NCBI RefSeq assembly: GCF_000517625.1
Contig: NZ_CP007056.1
Span: 1-64,000 of the forward strand
Origin: Halostagnicola larsenii XH-48
Lineage (GTDB): Archaea > Halobacteriota > Halobacteria > Halobacteriales > Natrialbaceae
Length of the DNA: 64,000 nucleotides
Direction of reading: 5' to 3'
The notes beneath the pieces were generated by a model. It had not been told where the DNA came from, searched no databases, and saw nothing but the letters and a program-made list of their open reading frames with translations. Positions 1 to 6,991 of the stretch are shown here, in pieces. Made by a program: the position numbers and the translations under genes. The stretch's first letter is position 1; every line of letters begins with the position of its first letter.

Positions 1-11
1 AACTGGACCAT

Positions 12-31
12 AACAGCGGACAAAGTGGTGT
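12..31 (+). repeat. Origin repeat 1
   Basis: This is one 20-base copy of the origin repeat in direct orientation, 35 bases upstream of copy 2. It is a presumed initiator-binding site. Confidence 0.75.
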
Positions 32-46
32 CAATCCCGCACATAT

Positions 47-66
47 AACAGCGGACAGGGTGGTGT
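47..66 (+). repeat. Origin repeat 2
   Basis: This is a direct copy of the 20-base origin repeat, in tandem with copy 1. It differs only in the two or three variable bases in the middle. Confidence 0.75.
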
Positions 67-251
67 TCAAACGCCGAGCACAACAGTATATCACGTAGAG
101 ACTACAGCATATCACGAATAGATGTGAGTTCGAGAAAACCTGGCCTCGAGTAATCGGTATTTTGATCGATCGATATTCTCGGATGAGTGAAATCATGAGT
201 GACTAGACTTCCAAGGGGAAGAAAATTCAGATGGGGAGTTTGGCTAGTACC

Positions 252-271
252 ACACCACCCCGTCCGCTGTT
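252..271 (-). repeat. Origin repeat 3 (inverted)
   Basis: This is a reverse-strand copy of the origin repeat. It forms an inverted pair with the direct copy at 300-319. Confidence 0.75.
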
Positions 272-299
272 CTACGTGCTGAAGAATCCAACTGACAAG

Positions 300-319
300 A
301 ACAGCGGACATAGTGGTGT
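300..319 (+). repeat. Origin repeat 4
   Basis: This is a direct copy of the origin repeat. It is identical over 20 bases to the copy downstream of orc1/cdc6 at 2368-2387. Confidence 0.75.
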
Positions 320-549
320 GTGATGTTCAGGAATCGCGCTTGAATTTAAATCGGGGAATTAGTCACTGAGAGGAGTTCTCGAGCAGGAGATCCGAACCCA
401 TTGGATACACGAGACACCCTTGTTCGGTTCGTTGCCGATAGTACAGAATTATGTGATGACATCGGCGTACAAGAGGTTACGAAGTAATTTGGAAGATTTG
501 TTCACGAAGCAGATGACTGGATGAGGTAGTTCGGAATTCAGTGGGACAC

Positions 550-573
550 ACCCACCCCACTTTGTCCGCTGTT
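550..573 (-). repeat. Origin repeat 5 (inverted, extended G tract)
   Basis: This is a reverse-strand copy with a longer GTGGGGTGGGTGT tail. It borders the AT-rich segment at about 620-740 and pairs with the direct copy at 783-810 on the other side. Confidence 0.7.
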
Positions 574-782
574 CTTCACAAATGATGGGTGGGGGAAACT
601 GAGCGATAGGGATCGAGATTCGATCGTCGATATATTATCCCGCCGCTCAATTTGATATTCCTCTCCTCCTTGTTGTATTATTCTATGAAGACCTAGTACG
701 GACTAGCTTGTTGCATAAGATTATAAAACTTCCCCTATACAGAATACTCCGCAACCCACCCCATCCCACACTAGTACCCTAT

Positions 783-810
783 TACAGCGGACATCATGGA
801 GGGGGTGTGT
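783..810 (+). repeat. Origin repeat 6 (extended)
   Basis: This is a direct, longer copy with a G-rich GGAGGGGGTGTGT tail. It sits just upstream of the orc1/cdc6 TATA box, on the far side of the AT-rich segment from copy 5. Confidence 0.7.
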
Positions 811-822
811 CCCGCCGATTAG

Positions 823-829
823 TATATAA
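823..829 (+). promoter_or_regulatory. TATA box of orc1/cdc6
   Basis: TATATAA lies about 75-80 bases before the chosen ATG, predicting a start near 850. The short palindrome ATAACAGTTAT at 880-890 lies in the leader and may be a further operator. Confidence 0.5.
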
Positions 830-836
830 AAACAAC

Positions 837-864
837 AACAGCGGACACTCCGGACACGGTGGTT
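837..864 (+). repeat. Origin repeat 7 in the orc1/cdc6 promoter
   Basis: This direct copy lies 7-35 bases downstream of the TATA box at 823-829, so it covers the expected transcription start of orc1/cdc6. Initiator bound here could repress its own gene (inference). Confidence 0.65.
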
Positions 865-903
865 TTATAAACTGTCGTGATAACAGTTATCCCAAGAAAA
901 CGA

Positions 904-2181
904 ATGGGCTTGTTCGAACGCGATACGGAAATCTACAAAAATCGCGACGCACTACGCGAAGATTATCAACCCGAGGAACTTGTGGGCCGTGACGAAGAAA
1001 TCCAGATGTACCAGGCATCGCTCCAGCCGGTCATCAACGGGGAACAACCCAACAACGTCTTTCTCTATGGGAAAACTGGGGTCGGAAAAACGGCGGCGAC
1101 GCGATATCTCCTCTCTCATCTCGAGGAAGACGCAAGCCAGTACGACGACATCGATCTTCATCTAACCTTTCTCAACTGCGACGGTCTCACATCCTCCTAC
1201 CAAATCGCGACTCGTCTGGTCAACGAACTTCGCGAAGAGACGAACCAGATCAGCACGACCGGGTATCCTCGAGCAACCGTCTACGAAATGTTGTGGGACG
1301 ATCTCGACGCGCTCGGGGGAACGAATTTGATCGTTCTCGACGAAGTCGATCACGTCGAAGACGATTCGATCCTCTATCAGCTCCCACGGGCGCGTGCGAA
1401 CAACAACCTCTCCGAAGCGAAGATCGGTATTATTGGGATCTCGAACGACTTTTCGTTCCGGGACGATCTATCGCCGAAGGTCAAAAGTTCGCTCTGTGAA
1501 CAGGAGATCCACTTCCCGGCGTACGATGCGGGGGATCTACAGAAGATCCTCGAGCAGCGGGCACAGGTTGCGTTCCACGACGGCGTCATCGACGATGCGG
1601 TTATTCCGCTGTGTGCTGCCTACGGAGCGAAAGACGCCGGCGATGCCCGTCAGTCGATCGATCTGTTGATGAAAGCGGGCGATCTGGCTCGCGAGGAAGA
1701 AGTTACCCAGGAACAACCGGATGAGATCGTCATCACCGAAGCACACGTCGAAGCGGGTCGCCACGATCTCGAGCGCGGTCGCATCGAGGAGGGCATCAAT
1801 GGGTTGACCCAGCACGGCCATCTCGTCTTGTATTCGTTGTTGACCCTGCATCTCCAGGATGAAACCCCGATCCGGTCTCGAGATGTCCGGCCACGATACA
1901 CCAACTTCGCCCAGCGAGCCGGACGCGATCCGCTCGTTCCGCGCCGAATGCGCGACCATCTCTCGGAGCTCGCGATGCTCGGTCTCGTTTCCGTGACGGA
2001 GCGAAACGAGGGACGCCGGGGCGGAACGTATCGAGAGTACACCCTCGATATGGACATCGAACTGATCCTCTCGGCGCTGGATGACGTCCTCGAGGATGTC
2101 GGTATCCACGATTCTGTCAAGCGGTATCTGTCGGATGGCGAGTCTCCGGAAGGTGACACCTCGTTGTTGGAATTTCAGTAG
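904..2181 (+). CDS. orc1/cdc6: Orc1/Cdc6 replication initiator
   Basis: This is an origin-binding AAA+ ATPase that recognises the neighbouring repeats and recruits the MCM helicase. In this 425-residue protein the Walker A motif GKTGVGKT is near residue 56 and Walker B LIVLDEVD near 142-149. A sensor-1-like segment (GIIGISND) follows, and the C-terminal third has winged-helix character. The start MGLFERDTEIYKNRDALRE fits the usual haloarchaeal N-terminus. An in-frame GTG at 877 would add nine residues that look unrelated. Length is normal and both ATPase motifs are intact, so it should be active. The flanking repeats suggest it serves this specific origin. Confidence 0.95.
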   Translation: MGLFERDTEIYKNRDALREDYQPEELVGRDEEIQMYQASLQPVINGEQPNNVFLYGKTGVGKTAATRYLLSHLEEDASQYDDIDLHLTFLNCDGLTSSYQIATRLVNELREETNQISTTGYPRATVYEMLWDDLDALGGTNLIVLDEVDHVEDDSILYQLPRARANNNLSEAKIGIIGISNDFSFRDDLSPKVKSSLCEQEIHFPAYDAGDLQKILEQRAQVAFHDGVIDDAVIPLCAAYGAKDAGDARQSIDLLMKAGDLAREEEVTQEQPDEIVITEAHVEAGRHDLERGRIEEGINGLTQHGHLVLYSLLTLHLQDETPIRSRDVRPRYTNFAQRAGRDPLVPRRMRDHLSELAMLGLVSVTERNEGRRGGTYREYTLDMDIELILSALDDVLEDVGIHDSVKRYLSDGESPEGDTSLLEFQ

Positions 2182-2367
2182 GCCGCCAACTCGTTCGAAA
2201 TTACCTCGGCTGGGTGGCCCGTTCGAGACGACTATCTTCGCAGCACAACACCAGTGTGTCCGGAGTAATTCTCGAGTAGCGGCGGTTCTCTCGAGGGGTA
2301 TACCTAACTGTTCCGATCTGAACACGTTCTCGACGAAGCGGACCGCGAGTGGGCGATCGACCGCACT

Positions 2368-2387
2368 AACAGCGGACATAGTGGTGT
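2368..2387 (+). repeat. Origin repeat 8 downstream of orc1/cdc6
   Basis: This perfect copy of the repeat at 300-319 lies 187 bases past the orc1/cdc6 stop. It extends the origin repeat array to both sides of the initiator gene. Confidence 0.75.
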
Positions 2388-2546
2388 CGAAAACTCCATA
2401 CCTGTGGGGAATTTATTCGATGGTGACGGGTTGATTTCGATCGGCTGACCTCGTTTTAGTGGACGCCGAGCAATGACTTTCGAGAACGTCTCACTGTTCG
2501 ACTGTTGCCGACCCCGTTACCGAAAGCCGATTCAAGCCACATATTA

Positions 2547-2563
2547 TACACACTATTTGTTAT
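2547..2563. promoter_or_regulatory. Candidate operator upstream of doeA
   Basis: TACACACTATTTGTTAT is an imperfect TACACA-N5-TGT inverted repeat. It lies upstream of the T-rich promoter element at about 2579-2587 and 62 bases before the doeA ATG. It resembles the sites at 11997-12013 and 15185-15201. Confidence 0.35.
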
Positions 2564-2624
2564 CGACATACACGAAAACTTTTTAGTTCTGCTGGTGGAC
2601 CCTCTCACTAGAGTCCCTGTTATC

Positions 2625-3803
2625 ATGTCTCGTGATGTTTTCGACGAATCCGAATACGAACGACGAGTGAAACAAACGAAAGAACGGCTACGCGAGGAAC
2701 GTCTCGATGCAATCGTCGTCTCCGACCCGGCCAACATGAACTATCTGACCGGCTACGACGGCTGGTCGTTTTACGTCCATCAGGCCGTCATCGTCACGCC
2801 CGAGAACGACGAACCCGTCTGGGTCGGCCGCGAGATGGACGCCAACGGGGCGCGAGCGACGGCCTGGCTTTCCGAACCGAACATTCGATCCTACAGCGAC
2901 GATCACGTCCACTCGCCGTACGACTTGCACCCGATGGATTACGTCGCGAAAGTCCTCGAGGACCTCGATGTCGAAGACGGCCGCATCGGCCTCGAGATGG
3001 ACGCCGCGTACTTCACCGCGAAATCCTATACGCGCCTCCAGCAGAACCTTCCGGCGGCCGATTTCGAGGACCGAACGTTACTGGTCAACTGGGTTCGGGT
3101 CAAAAAGTCCGAACGGGAACTCGAGTACATGCGCGAGGCCGCTCGGATTTCGGAACTGGCGATGCGGGCCGGCCTCGAGACGATCGAGGAGGGAGTCCCC
3201 GAGTACGAAGCTGCCGCCGCGATATACGAGGCGCTGATCACCGGAACCGACGCGTTCGGCGGCGATTACCCGTCGATCGTTCCGTTGATGCCGGCTGGCG
3301 ATCACACCGGAACGCCGCACCTGACGTGGACCGATCGGTCGTTCGAACGGGGCGATCCCGTTATCATCGAGCTCTCTGGCTGTCGGCACCGGTATCACTC
3401 ACCGCTGGCGCGGACGACGTTCGTCGGCGAGCCGCCGGAAGCGATCGCACACACTGCGGAAGTCGTCGTCGAAGGGCTCGAGGCCGCACTCGACGCCGCA
3501 GAACCCGGTGTCACCTGCGAGTCCGTCGAACGGGTCTGGCGAGAGACGATCGCCAAACACGACATGGAGAAGGAAGACCGAATCGGCTACTCGATGGGGC
3601 TCGGCTATCCGCCGGACTGGGGCGAACACACGGCGAGCATCCGCCCCGGAGACGAAACCGTTCTCGAGGAGGACATGACCTTTCACATGATCCCCGGCAT
3701 CTGGCTGGACGACTACGGCGTCGAGATCAGCGAAACGTTTCACGTCACCAGCGACGGAGCGGAGACGCTTGCGGAGTTCCCGCGAAAACTGTTCACGACG
3801 TAG
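2625..3803 (+). CDS. doeA: Ectoine hydrolase-like M24 family protein (DoeA/EutD)
   Basis: This 392-residue protein has the creatinase/prolidase two-domain (pita-bread) layout. DoeA opens the ectoine ring to N-acetyl-2,4-diaminobutyrate, the first step of ectoine breakdown in the cytoplasm. NMNYLTGYDGWSFYVHQ (about residues 37-53), DANGA, the LTW segment and GYPPDWGEHT match what I recall of Halomonas DoeA across the whole length. The canonical M24 metal-binding aspartates are missing (the segment reads ELSGCRHRYHSP), as in the metal-independent creatinase-like branch, which argues against an Xaa-Pro peptidase. The ATG at 2625 is preferred over an upstream in-frame start because it follows a promoter-like element. 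Ectoine itself as substrate is inferred from similarity. Confidence 0.8.
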   Translation: MSRDVFDESEYERRVKQTKERLREERLDAIVVSDPANMNYLTGYDGWSFYVHQAVIVTPENDEPVWVGREMDANGARATAWLSEPNIRSYSDDHVHSPYDLHPMDYVAKVLEDLDVEDGRIGLEMDAAYFTAKSYTRLQQNLPAADFEDRTLLVNWVRVKKSERELEYMREAARISELAMRAGLETIEEGVPEYEAAAAIYEALITGTDAFGGDYPSIVPLMPAGDHTGTPHLTWTDRSFERGDPVIIELSGCRHRYHSPLARTTFVGEPPEAIAHTAEVVVEGLEAALDAAEPGVTCESVERVWRETIAKHDMEKEDRIGYSMGLGYPPDWGEHTASIRPGDETVLEEDMTFHMIPGIWLDDYGVEISETFHVTSDGAETLAEFPRKLFTT

Positions 3804-3873
3804 GTAGCTCGAGTTCCGACATAATCTCTGCAAACGGTGCACAACTGCTCGAAACTGCTCGTGAGCGGACGGA

Positions 3874-4068
3874 GTGGGAGAGTCACATCACGACGGCGAG
3901 CATGCGACGTACTTCTATGATGAGACAATCCACCAAAGCTTCTGCAAGGACTGTGGCCTGGTAATCAACGAACAACGCATCGATCACGGACAGCACATGT
4001 CGTCTCCGGATCAACATCGAGTCGGACACGCTGCAGCCGACAGAATTCTAATTGAATCACTCGCGTAG
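3874..4068 (+). pseudogene. Relic of a transcription factor B zinc-ribbon N-terminus
   Basis: The 64-residue open frame (GTG start) reads YFYDETIHQSFCKDCGLVINE, then a basic/acidic stretch and RVG. This matches the second half of the TFB zinc ribbon (CxxCGLV) and the linker before the cyclin repeats. The first CxxC pair is gone (HHDGEH stands there) and there are no cyclin folds. It is therefore most likely a decayed fragment of a TFB gene, although a free-standing small protein cannot be excluded. It sits at the edge of a mobile/toxin-antitoxin islet. Confidence 0.5.
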
Positions 4069-4127
4069 CATAGCGCCTGCTGCATATCGCCGCCATTTCT
4101 TTATACCTCGTTGCACAAAATCAGATA

Positions 4128-4817
4128 GTGTCTGAAACAACGAAACAGGATATAACAGTCCGTATCGATGCGTATCTCGACGCGGACACCGACGTGTTTC
4201 GTATCGGTGCCGCGGACGACATCCTCCGACTGCTAGTCGACGCCCACGACACGGAGTTTACGATCCCTGAACTCGTCGACGCCACGGGTGTCACCCGCTC
4301 GACTGTCTGGCGAGCCGTCGACCTCCTCGACAGCATCGGTGCCGTACAAATTCGAGAGACACCACAACGAAACTATATCGCGATCAACCCGGACCGACTC
4401 CAGAAAGACGACCCGATCCTCGCTATTCCACAGTCGGAATTTCACGCGCCGATTCGAGCATTCGTTGACCGCGTGCACGCAACGATCACCGATGCCGACG
4501 ACATCACCGAACTACTCGGTATCGTCGTCTTCGGGAGCGTCGCTCGTGGCGAGGCTGACCGTCAGAGCGACATCGATTGCTTCGTTGTCGTCGATGGCGA
4601 CCGGACGACGGCCCGCCGTCGGATTACCGATGTCGGTGCTGATCTCCAGTCCGAACGCTTCGACGGTGACCGGTTTGTGTTCGAGCCGTATATCGAATCC
4701 GCAGAGAGCGCACGCAGAGCCGGCTCAAAACTCCGCGAAATCTTCGCGGAGGGAGTTACGGTGTCCGGGAGCGACCAACTTGACTCGCTTCGAAAGGAGG
4801 TCGTCGCCGATGAGTAG
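4128..4817 (+). CDS. MNT-type nucleotidyltransferase with N-terminal HTH (antitoxin)
   Basis: This 229-residue protein has two parts. Residues of about 25-95 form a winged helix-turn-helix (TIPELVDATGVTRSTVWRAVDLL). From about residue 115 there is a minimal nucleotidyltransferase with the signature GSVARGEADRQSDIDCFV, giving the GSx10DxD metal-binding pattern. Proteins of this class neutralise a HEPN partner, in studied cases by AMP transfer to the toxin, and the HTH suggests autoregulation. The start is a GTG at 4128 closely following a TTTATA element. The frame overlaps the next gene by eight bases, which signals translational coupling to the HEPN partner. Confidence 0.85.
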   Translation: MSETTKQDITVRIDAYLDADTDVFRIGAADDILRLLVDAHDTEFTIPELVDATGVTRSTVWRAVDLLDSIGAVQIRETPQRNYIAINPDRLQKDDPILAIPQSEFHAPIRAFVDRVHATITDADDITELLGIVVFGSVARGEADRQSDIDCFVVVDGDRTTARRRITDVGADLQSERFDGDRFVFEPYIESAESARRAGSKLREIFAEGVTVSGSDQLDSLRKEVVADE

Positions 4818-5307
4818 TACGCGAATCGAGCAACTCATCAACAACGTACAAGCAGCGTTCGACCGCTGCCCGGCAGAGATCGAAGCCGGACTCGATGTCG
4901 ACGCCGCCGCTCTCCTCCAGTTGCGGAAGGCCTGTCGCTTACTCGCCGGTGCAGAGGCACTCCGGGATGCCAACTACTACCCGCTCGTGATCGAAGCGTC
5001 GTTTGTTGCTATCGAACGAACCGTGGAATTCCGGCTCCTTGAGCGTGGGACGATGAAACCAGATGATCTTCCCGGCACGCATCCTGGGGTGTACCGAGAG
5101 GCGGCAGCAGTCGGCGTCTTCGGGGAATCGACGGCCGCGAACCTCGCAGATCTCTGGCGCGACCACCGAGCAAAGACGTACTATCAGGATGGACTCGCCT
5201 CAGCAGCGCGTGCCGAAGCGATGTACGAACTCGCCACCGAGATTCACACATACGTTACTGGCCGGTCTCGACAGGAGCACGAGTGTATTTGCGGTGCGAT
5301 GGCGTAG
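4810..5307 (+). CDS. HEPN-domain protein (toxin partner of MNT)
   Basis: This 165-residue all-helical protein starts within the end of the MNT gene, and the pair is the standard order of a type VII-like MNT/HEPN module. HEPN toxins are ribonucleases that use an Rx4-6H motif. Here the matching helix reads LWRDHRAKTYYQDG, with no histidine at the usual spacing, so either a variant active site or a non-nuclease partner is possible. It has the HEPN-like pattern of helices rich in alanine and leucine. The last residues (HECICGAMA) end just before an IS-like hairpin, so the tail may have been altered by insertion. Confidence 0.75.
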   Translation: MSSTRIEQLINNVQAAFDRCPAEIEAGLDVDAAALLQLRKACRLLAGAEALRDANYYPLVIEASFVAIERTVEFRLLERGTMKPDDLPGTHPGVYREAAAVGVFGESTAANLADLWRDHRAKTYYQDGLASAARAEAMYELATEIHTYVTGRSRQEHECICGAMA

Positions 5308-5722
5308 CGAATTCTTGACATCCTCCTGCGCCTGAAGGCACAGGAATCCTGAGCGTTGGAGGTTTCAGGTTTACAACCTCACCGAGCATCCGAAGGTGAG
5401 AATCCGTGGGGATGCTCATGGTCTTTGGCGGTGGGACTGCTGGGAGTGCCAAGCTCCCGGTACTCCTATCCTCCATCGGCTTCGGACCCCCAGTGTTGTT
5501 TTTGCCACGGGGAGTCCGGCAGACTTCAACGGACTTGGAGTTACTTTGAGTCGTGCGCACAGCAGTCAACTCCGCAATCGATTCAGAGAAGAATCGGGCG
5601 GTCATCGACTGGTTCCGATTATTGCTTGGTTGCTTGGGGCGGGCAGACCGCCATCGTAGGACTAGGCGGAATCGCTCCGTTCCCAGCCTGATTCCTACTT
5701 CCACGGTATAATTCCCTGACAC
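5308..5722 (-). mobile_element. Degenerate 3' end of an IS200/IS605 (IS1341-type) element
   Basis: Read on the minus strand, this stretch ends in GATTCCTGTGCCTTCAGG followed by a stem return and AGGATGTCAAG. That is the hairpin plus GAGGATGTCA right end typical of haloarchaeal IS1341/IS605 elements. Upstream of it an open minus-strand frame reads through but lacks recognisable TnpB catalytic or zinc-finger motifs. It is best seen as a relic comprising the right end, where omega-RNA would be encoded, and perhaps a decayed tnpB tail. Element boundaries are not certain. Confidence 0.45.
5325..5344 (-). repeat. Right-end hairpin of the IS200/IS605 relic
   Basis: CCTGCGCCTGAAGGCACAGG forms a stem of eight pairs (one G-T) with a four-base loop. 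It lies 18 bases after the HEPN stop, which places the element border almost at the gene end. Confidence 0.5.
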
Positions 5723-5790
5723 TTAAAAACGCGGACTGAGATCTCGAGCGATTTGTTGTACGTGGATTGATTCTGTGTTGTCGGATTCAT

Positions 5791-5810
5791 CCTGCGGCTT
5801 TTGCCGCAGG
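5791..5810. repeat. Perfect 8-bp stem hairpin downstream of the dehydrogenase gene
   Basis: CCTGCGGCTTTTGCCGCAGG is a perfect stem-loop 96 bases past the stop of the minus-strand dehydrogenase. No T-run follows on the minus strand, so it may be a second IS end rather than a terminator. The rest of 5723-5905 shows nothing else. Confidence 0.4.
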
Positions 5811-5905
5811 TATTCTCCTCGAATCTGTATAACTGCCAAACTTGACTTCGCATCTTACGAGTGCATTCTCTGCCGATCAAGCGAAAGATCTCTTTCCGGT
5901 CGGAA

Positions 5906-6862
5906 TCAAGACACAACGTTTTCCAGTTCCCCATCAGACTCGAGCGCGTCGATGTTGTGCGCGACGATCGCCGCCAGTCGATCCCAGTGTTTTGGCGTGT
6001 GACCGCCGGTATGGGGTGTGATGAGGCAGTTCTCGAGATCCCAGAGCGGGTGATCGGCCGGGAGCGGTTCGGGGTCGGTAACGTCGAGTGCGGCCCCCCG
6101 AATTTTGTTCGACTGCAGCGCGGAGACGAGCGCGTCGGTGTCGACGATGGGCCCTCGAGCCGCGTTGACGACGACGGCATTCGGCGGAAGCGTCGCTAAT
6201 TCCGCCTCGCCGACGAGTCCCCGGGTCAGGTCGGTTAACGGACAGGCGAGGACGACGTACTCGCTGCGCGCGAAGGCGTCGTGAATCGCGTTTTCGTCGA
6301 AGCCGACGACTTCGTCGGTCGGGCCGCCCTTTGCGGGCGTGTATCGGACGCCGACGGTGTCCACGTCGAACCCCTCGAGTCGCCTGACGATTTCCTGGCC
6401 GATCGAGCCGAGGCCGACGATCGCGACGGTGCTGCCGGCTAACTCCTGGGATTGGAAGTGACGCCATTCGTGGTTCCTCTTTCGTCGCCAGCCCTCGTGG
6501 AGGTTCCGCGCGAAGACGAGCACGTTTCCGATCGTCTGTTCGGCGATTCCTGGGGCGTGAATGCCGCCCGCGTTCGTCACGGCGACGCCGTGTTCGGCGA
6601 GGGTCTCGACGGGAACGTGCTCGGTGCCGGCGAACGTGCACGCGAAGAGTTCGAGGTTGTCGGCCCGAGCGACGAGTTCTTCGTCGATCGTGATTCCGGT
6701 CGCGATCCGCGCCTGCTCTATGAGGTCTCGTTCTTCTCGAGGCGTCCGCGCGTGTTCGATAGCGAGTGATGGTAACTGCTCGCGCAGCGTTTCGGCGTAC
6801 GATTCCATGGACAGTCCTTCCGTCCCTTCTCGAAGGACGACGACGTCGGGGTTCGTGCTCAT
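5906..6862 (-). CDS. D-2-hydroxyacid dehydrogenase family protein
   Basis: This is a cytoplasmic NAD(P)-dependent oxidoreductase of 318 residues from the chosen start. It shows the Rossmann loop VGLGSIGQE and the catalytic triad context of the family: Arg in NAARGPIVD, Glu in DVTDPEPLP and His in TPHTGGH. The substrate is a 2-keto acid or D-2-hydroxyacid and cannot be specified. The start MSTNPDVVVLREG fits the haloarchaeal family; an in-frame GTG at 6910 would add 16 residues that overlap the promoter. It is transcribed divergently from the AbgA-like hydrolase at 6992, sharing a short region with two TGTGTAT half-sites, which hints at joint regulation. Confidence 0.85.
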   Translation of the reverse strand: MSTNPDVVVLREGTEGLSMESYAETLREQLPSLAIEHARTPREERDLIEQARIATGITIDEELVARADNLELFACTFAGTEHVPVETLAEHGVAVTNAGGIHAPGIAEQTIGNVLVFARNLHEGWRRKRNHEWRHFQSQELAGSTVAIVGLGSIGQEIVRRLEGFDVDTVGVRYTPAKGGPTDEVVGFDENAIHDAFARSEYVVLACPLTDLTRGLVGEAELATLPPNAVVVNAARGPIVDTDALVSALQSNKIRGAALDVTDPEPLPADHPLWDLENCLITPHTGGHTPKHWDRLAAIVAHNIDALESDGELENVVS

Positions 6863-6928
6863 AACGATATCCGTCGCACCGGTGTGATGCGCCTGCATCA
6901 GGATTCTCACGGACGTTCTTATCCTTTA

Positions 6929-6959
6929 TGTGTATTCGACATCAACGACAATTGTGTAT
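6929..6959. promoter_or_regulatory. Paired TGTGTAT half-sites in a divergent promoter
   Basis: TGTGTAT occurs at 6929-6935 and 6953-6959, 24 bases apart, between two divergent genes. The half-site matches the arms of the operators near the aminotransferase and BCCT genes. Confidence 0.3.
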
Positions 6960-6991
6960 AATTAAGGGATTGGGGCGCGTCAGCTAGTCGC

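Larger units (their letters stand above)
1..876. other. Replication origin region next to orc1/cdc6
   Basis: This non-coding stretch carries seven copies of an AACAGCGGACANNGTGGTGT-type repeat, two in the reverse orientation. An AT-rich segment around 620-740 could be the unwinding element. The region lies directly upstream of an Orc1/Cdc6 gene, and an eighth repeat lies downstream of that gene. Haloarchaeal origins are typically inverted initiator-binding repeats flanking an AT-rich element beside the cognate orc gene, so an origin is the natural reading. Whether it belongs to a main chromosome or a megaplasmid cannot be told. Small open frames inside look spurious. Confidence 0.8.

Noticed and set aside
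1-864. CRISPR-like repeat array
   Set aside because: The repeats are irregularly spaced, occur in both orientations, have no uniform spacers and no cas genes are nearby. They fit initiator-binding sites.
2625-3803. Xaa-Pro dipeptidase
   Set aside because: It has the M24 fold but lacks the metal-binding aspartates, and the sequence follows ectoine hydrolase instead.
5791-5810. Rho-independent-type terminator of the dehydrogenase gene
   Set aside because: The stem is perfect but no T-run follows in the direction of transcription, and archaeal termination depends mainly on T-runs. It was kept only as an unexplained hairpin.
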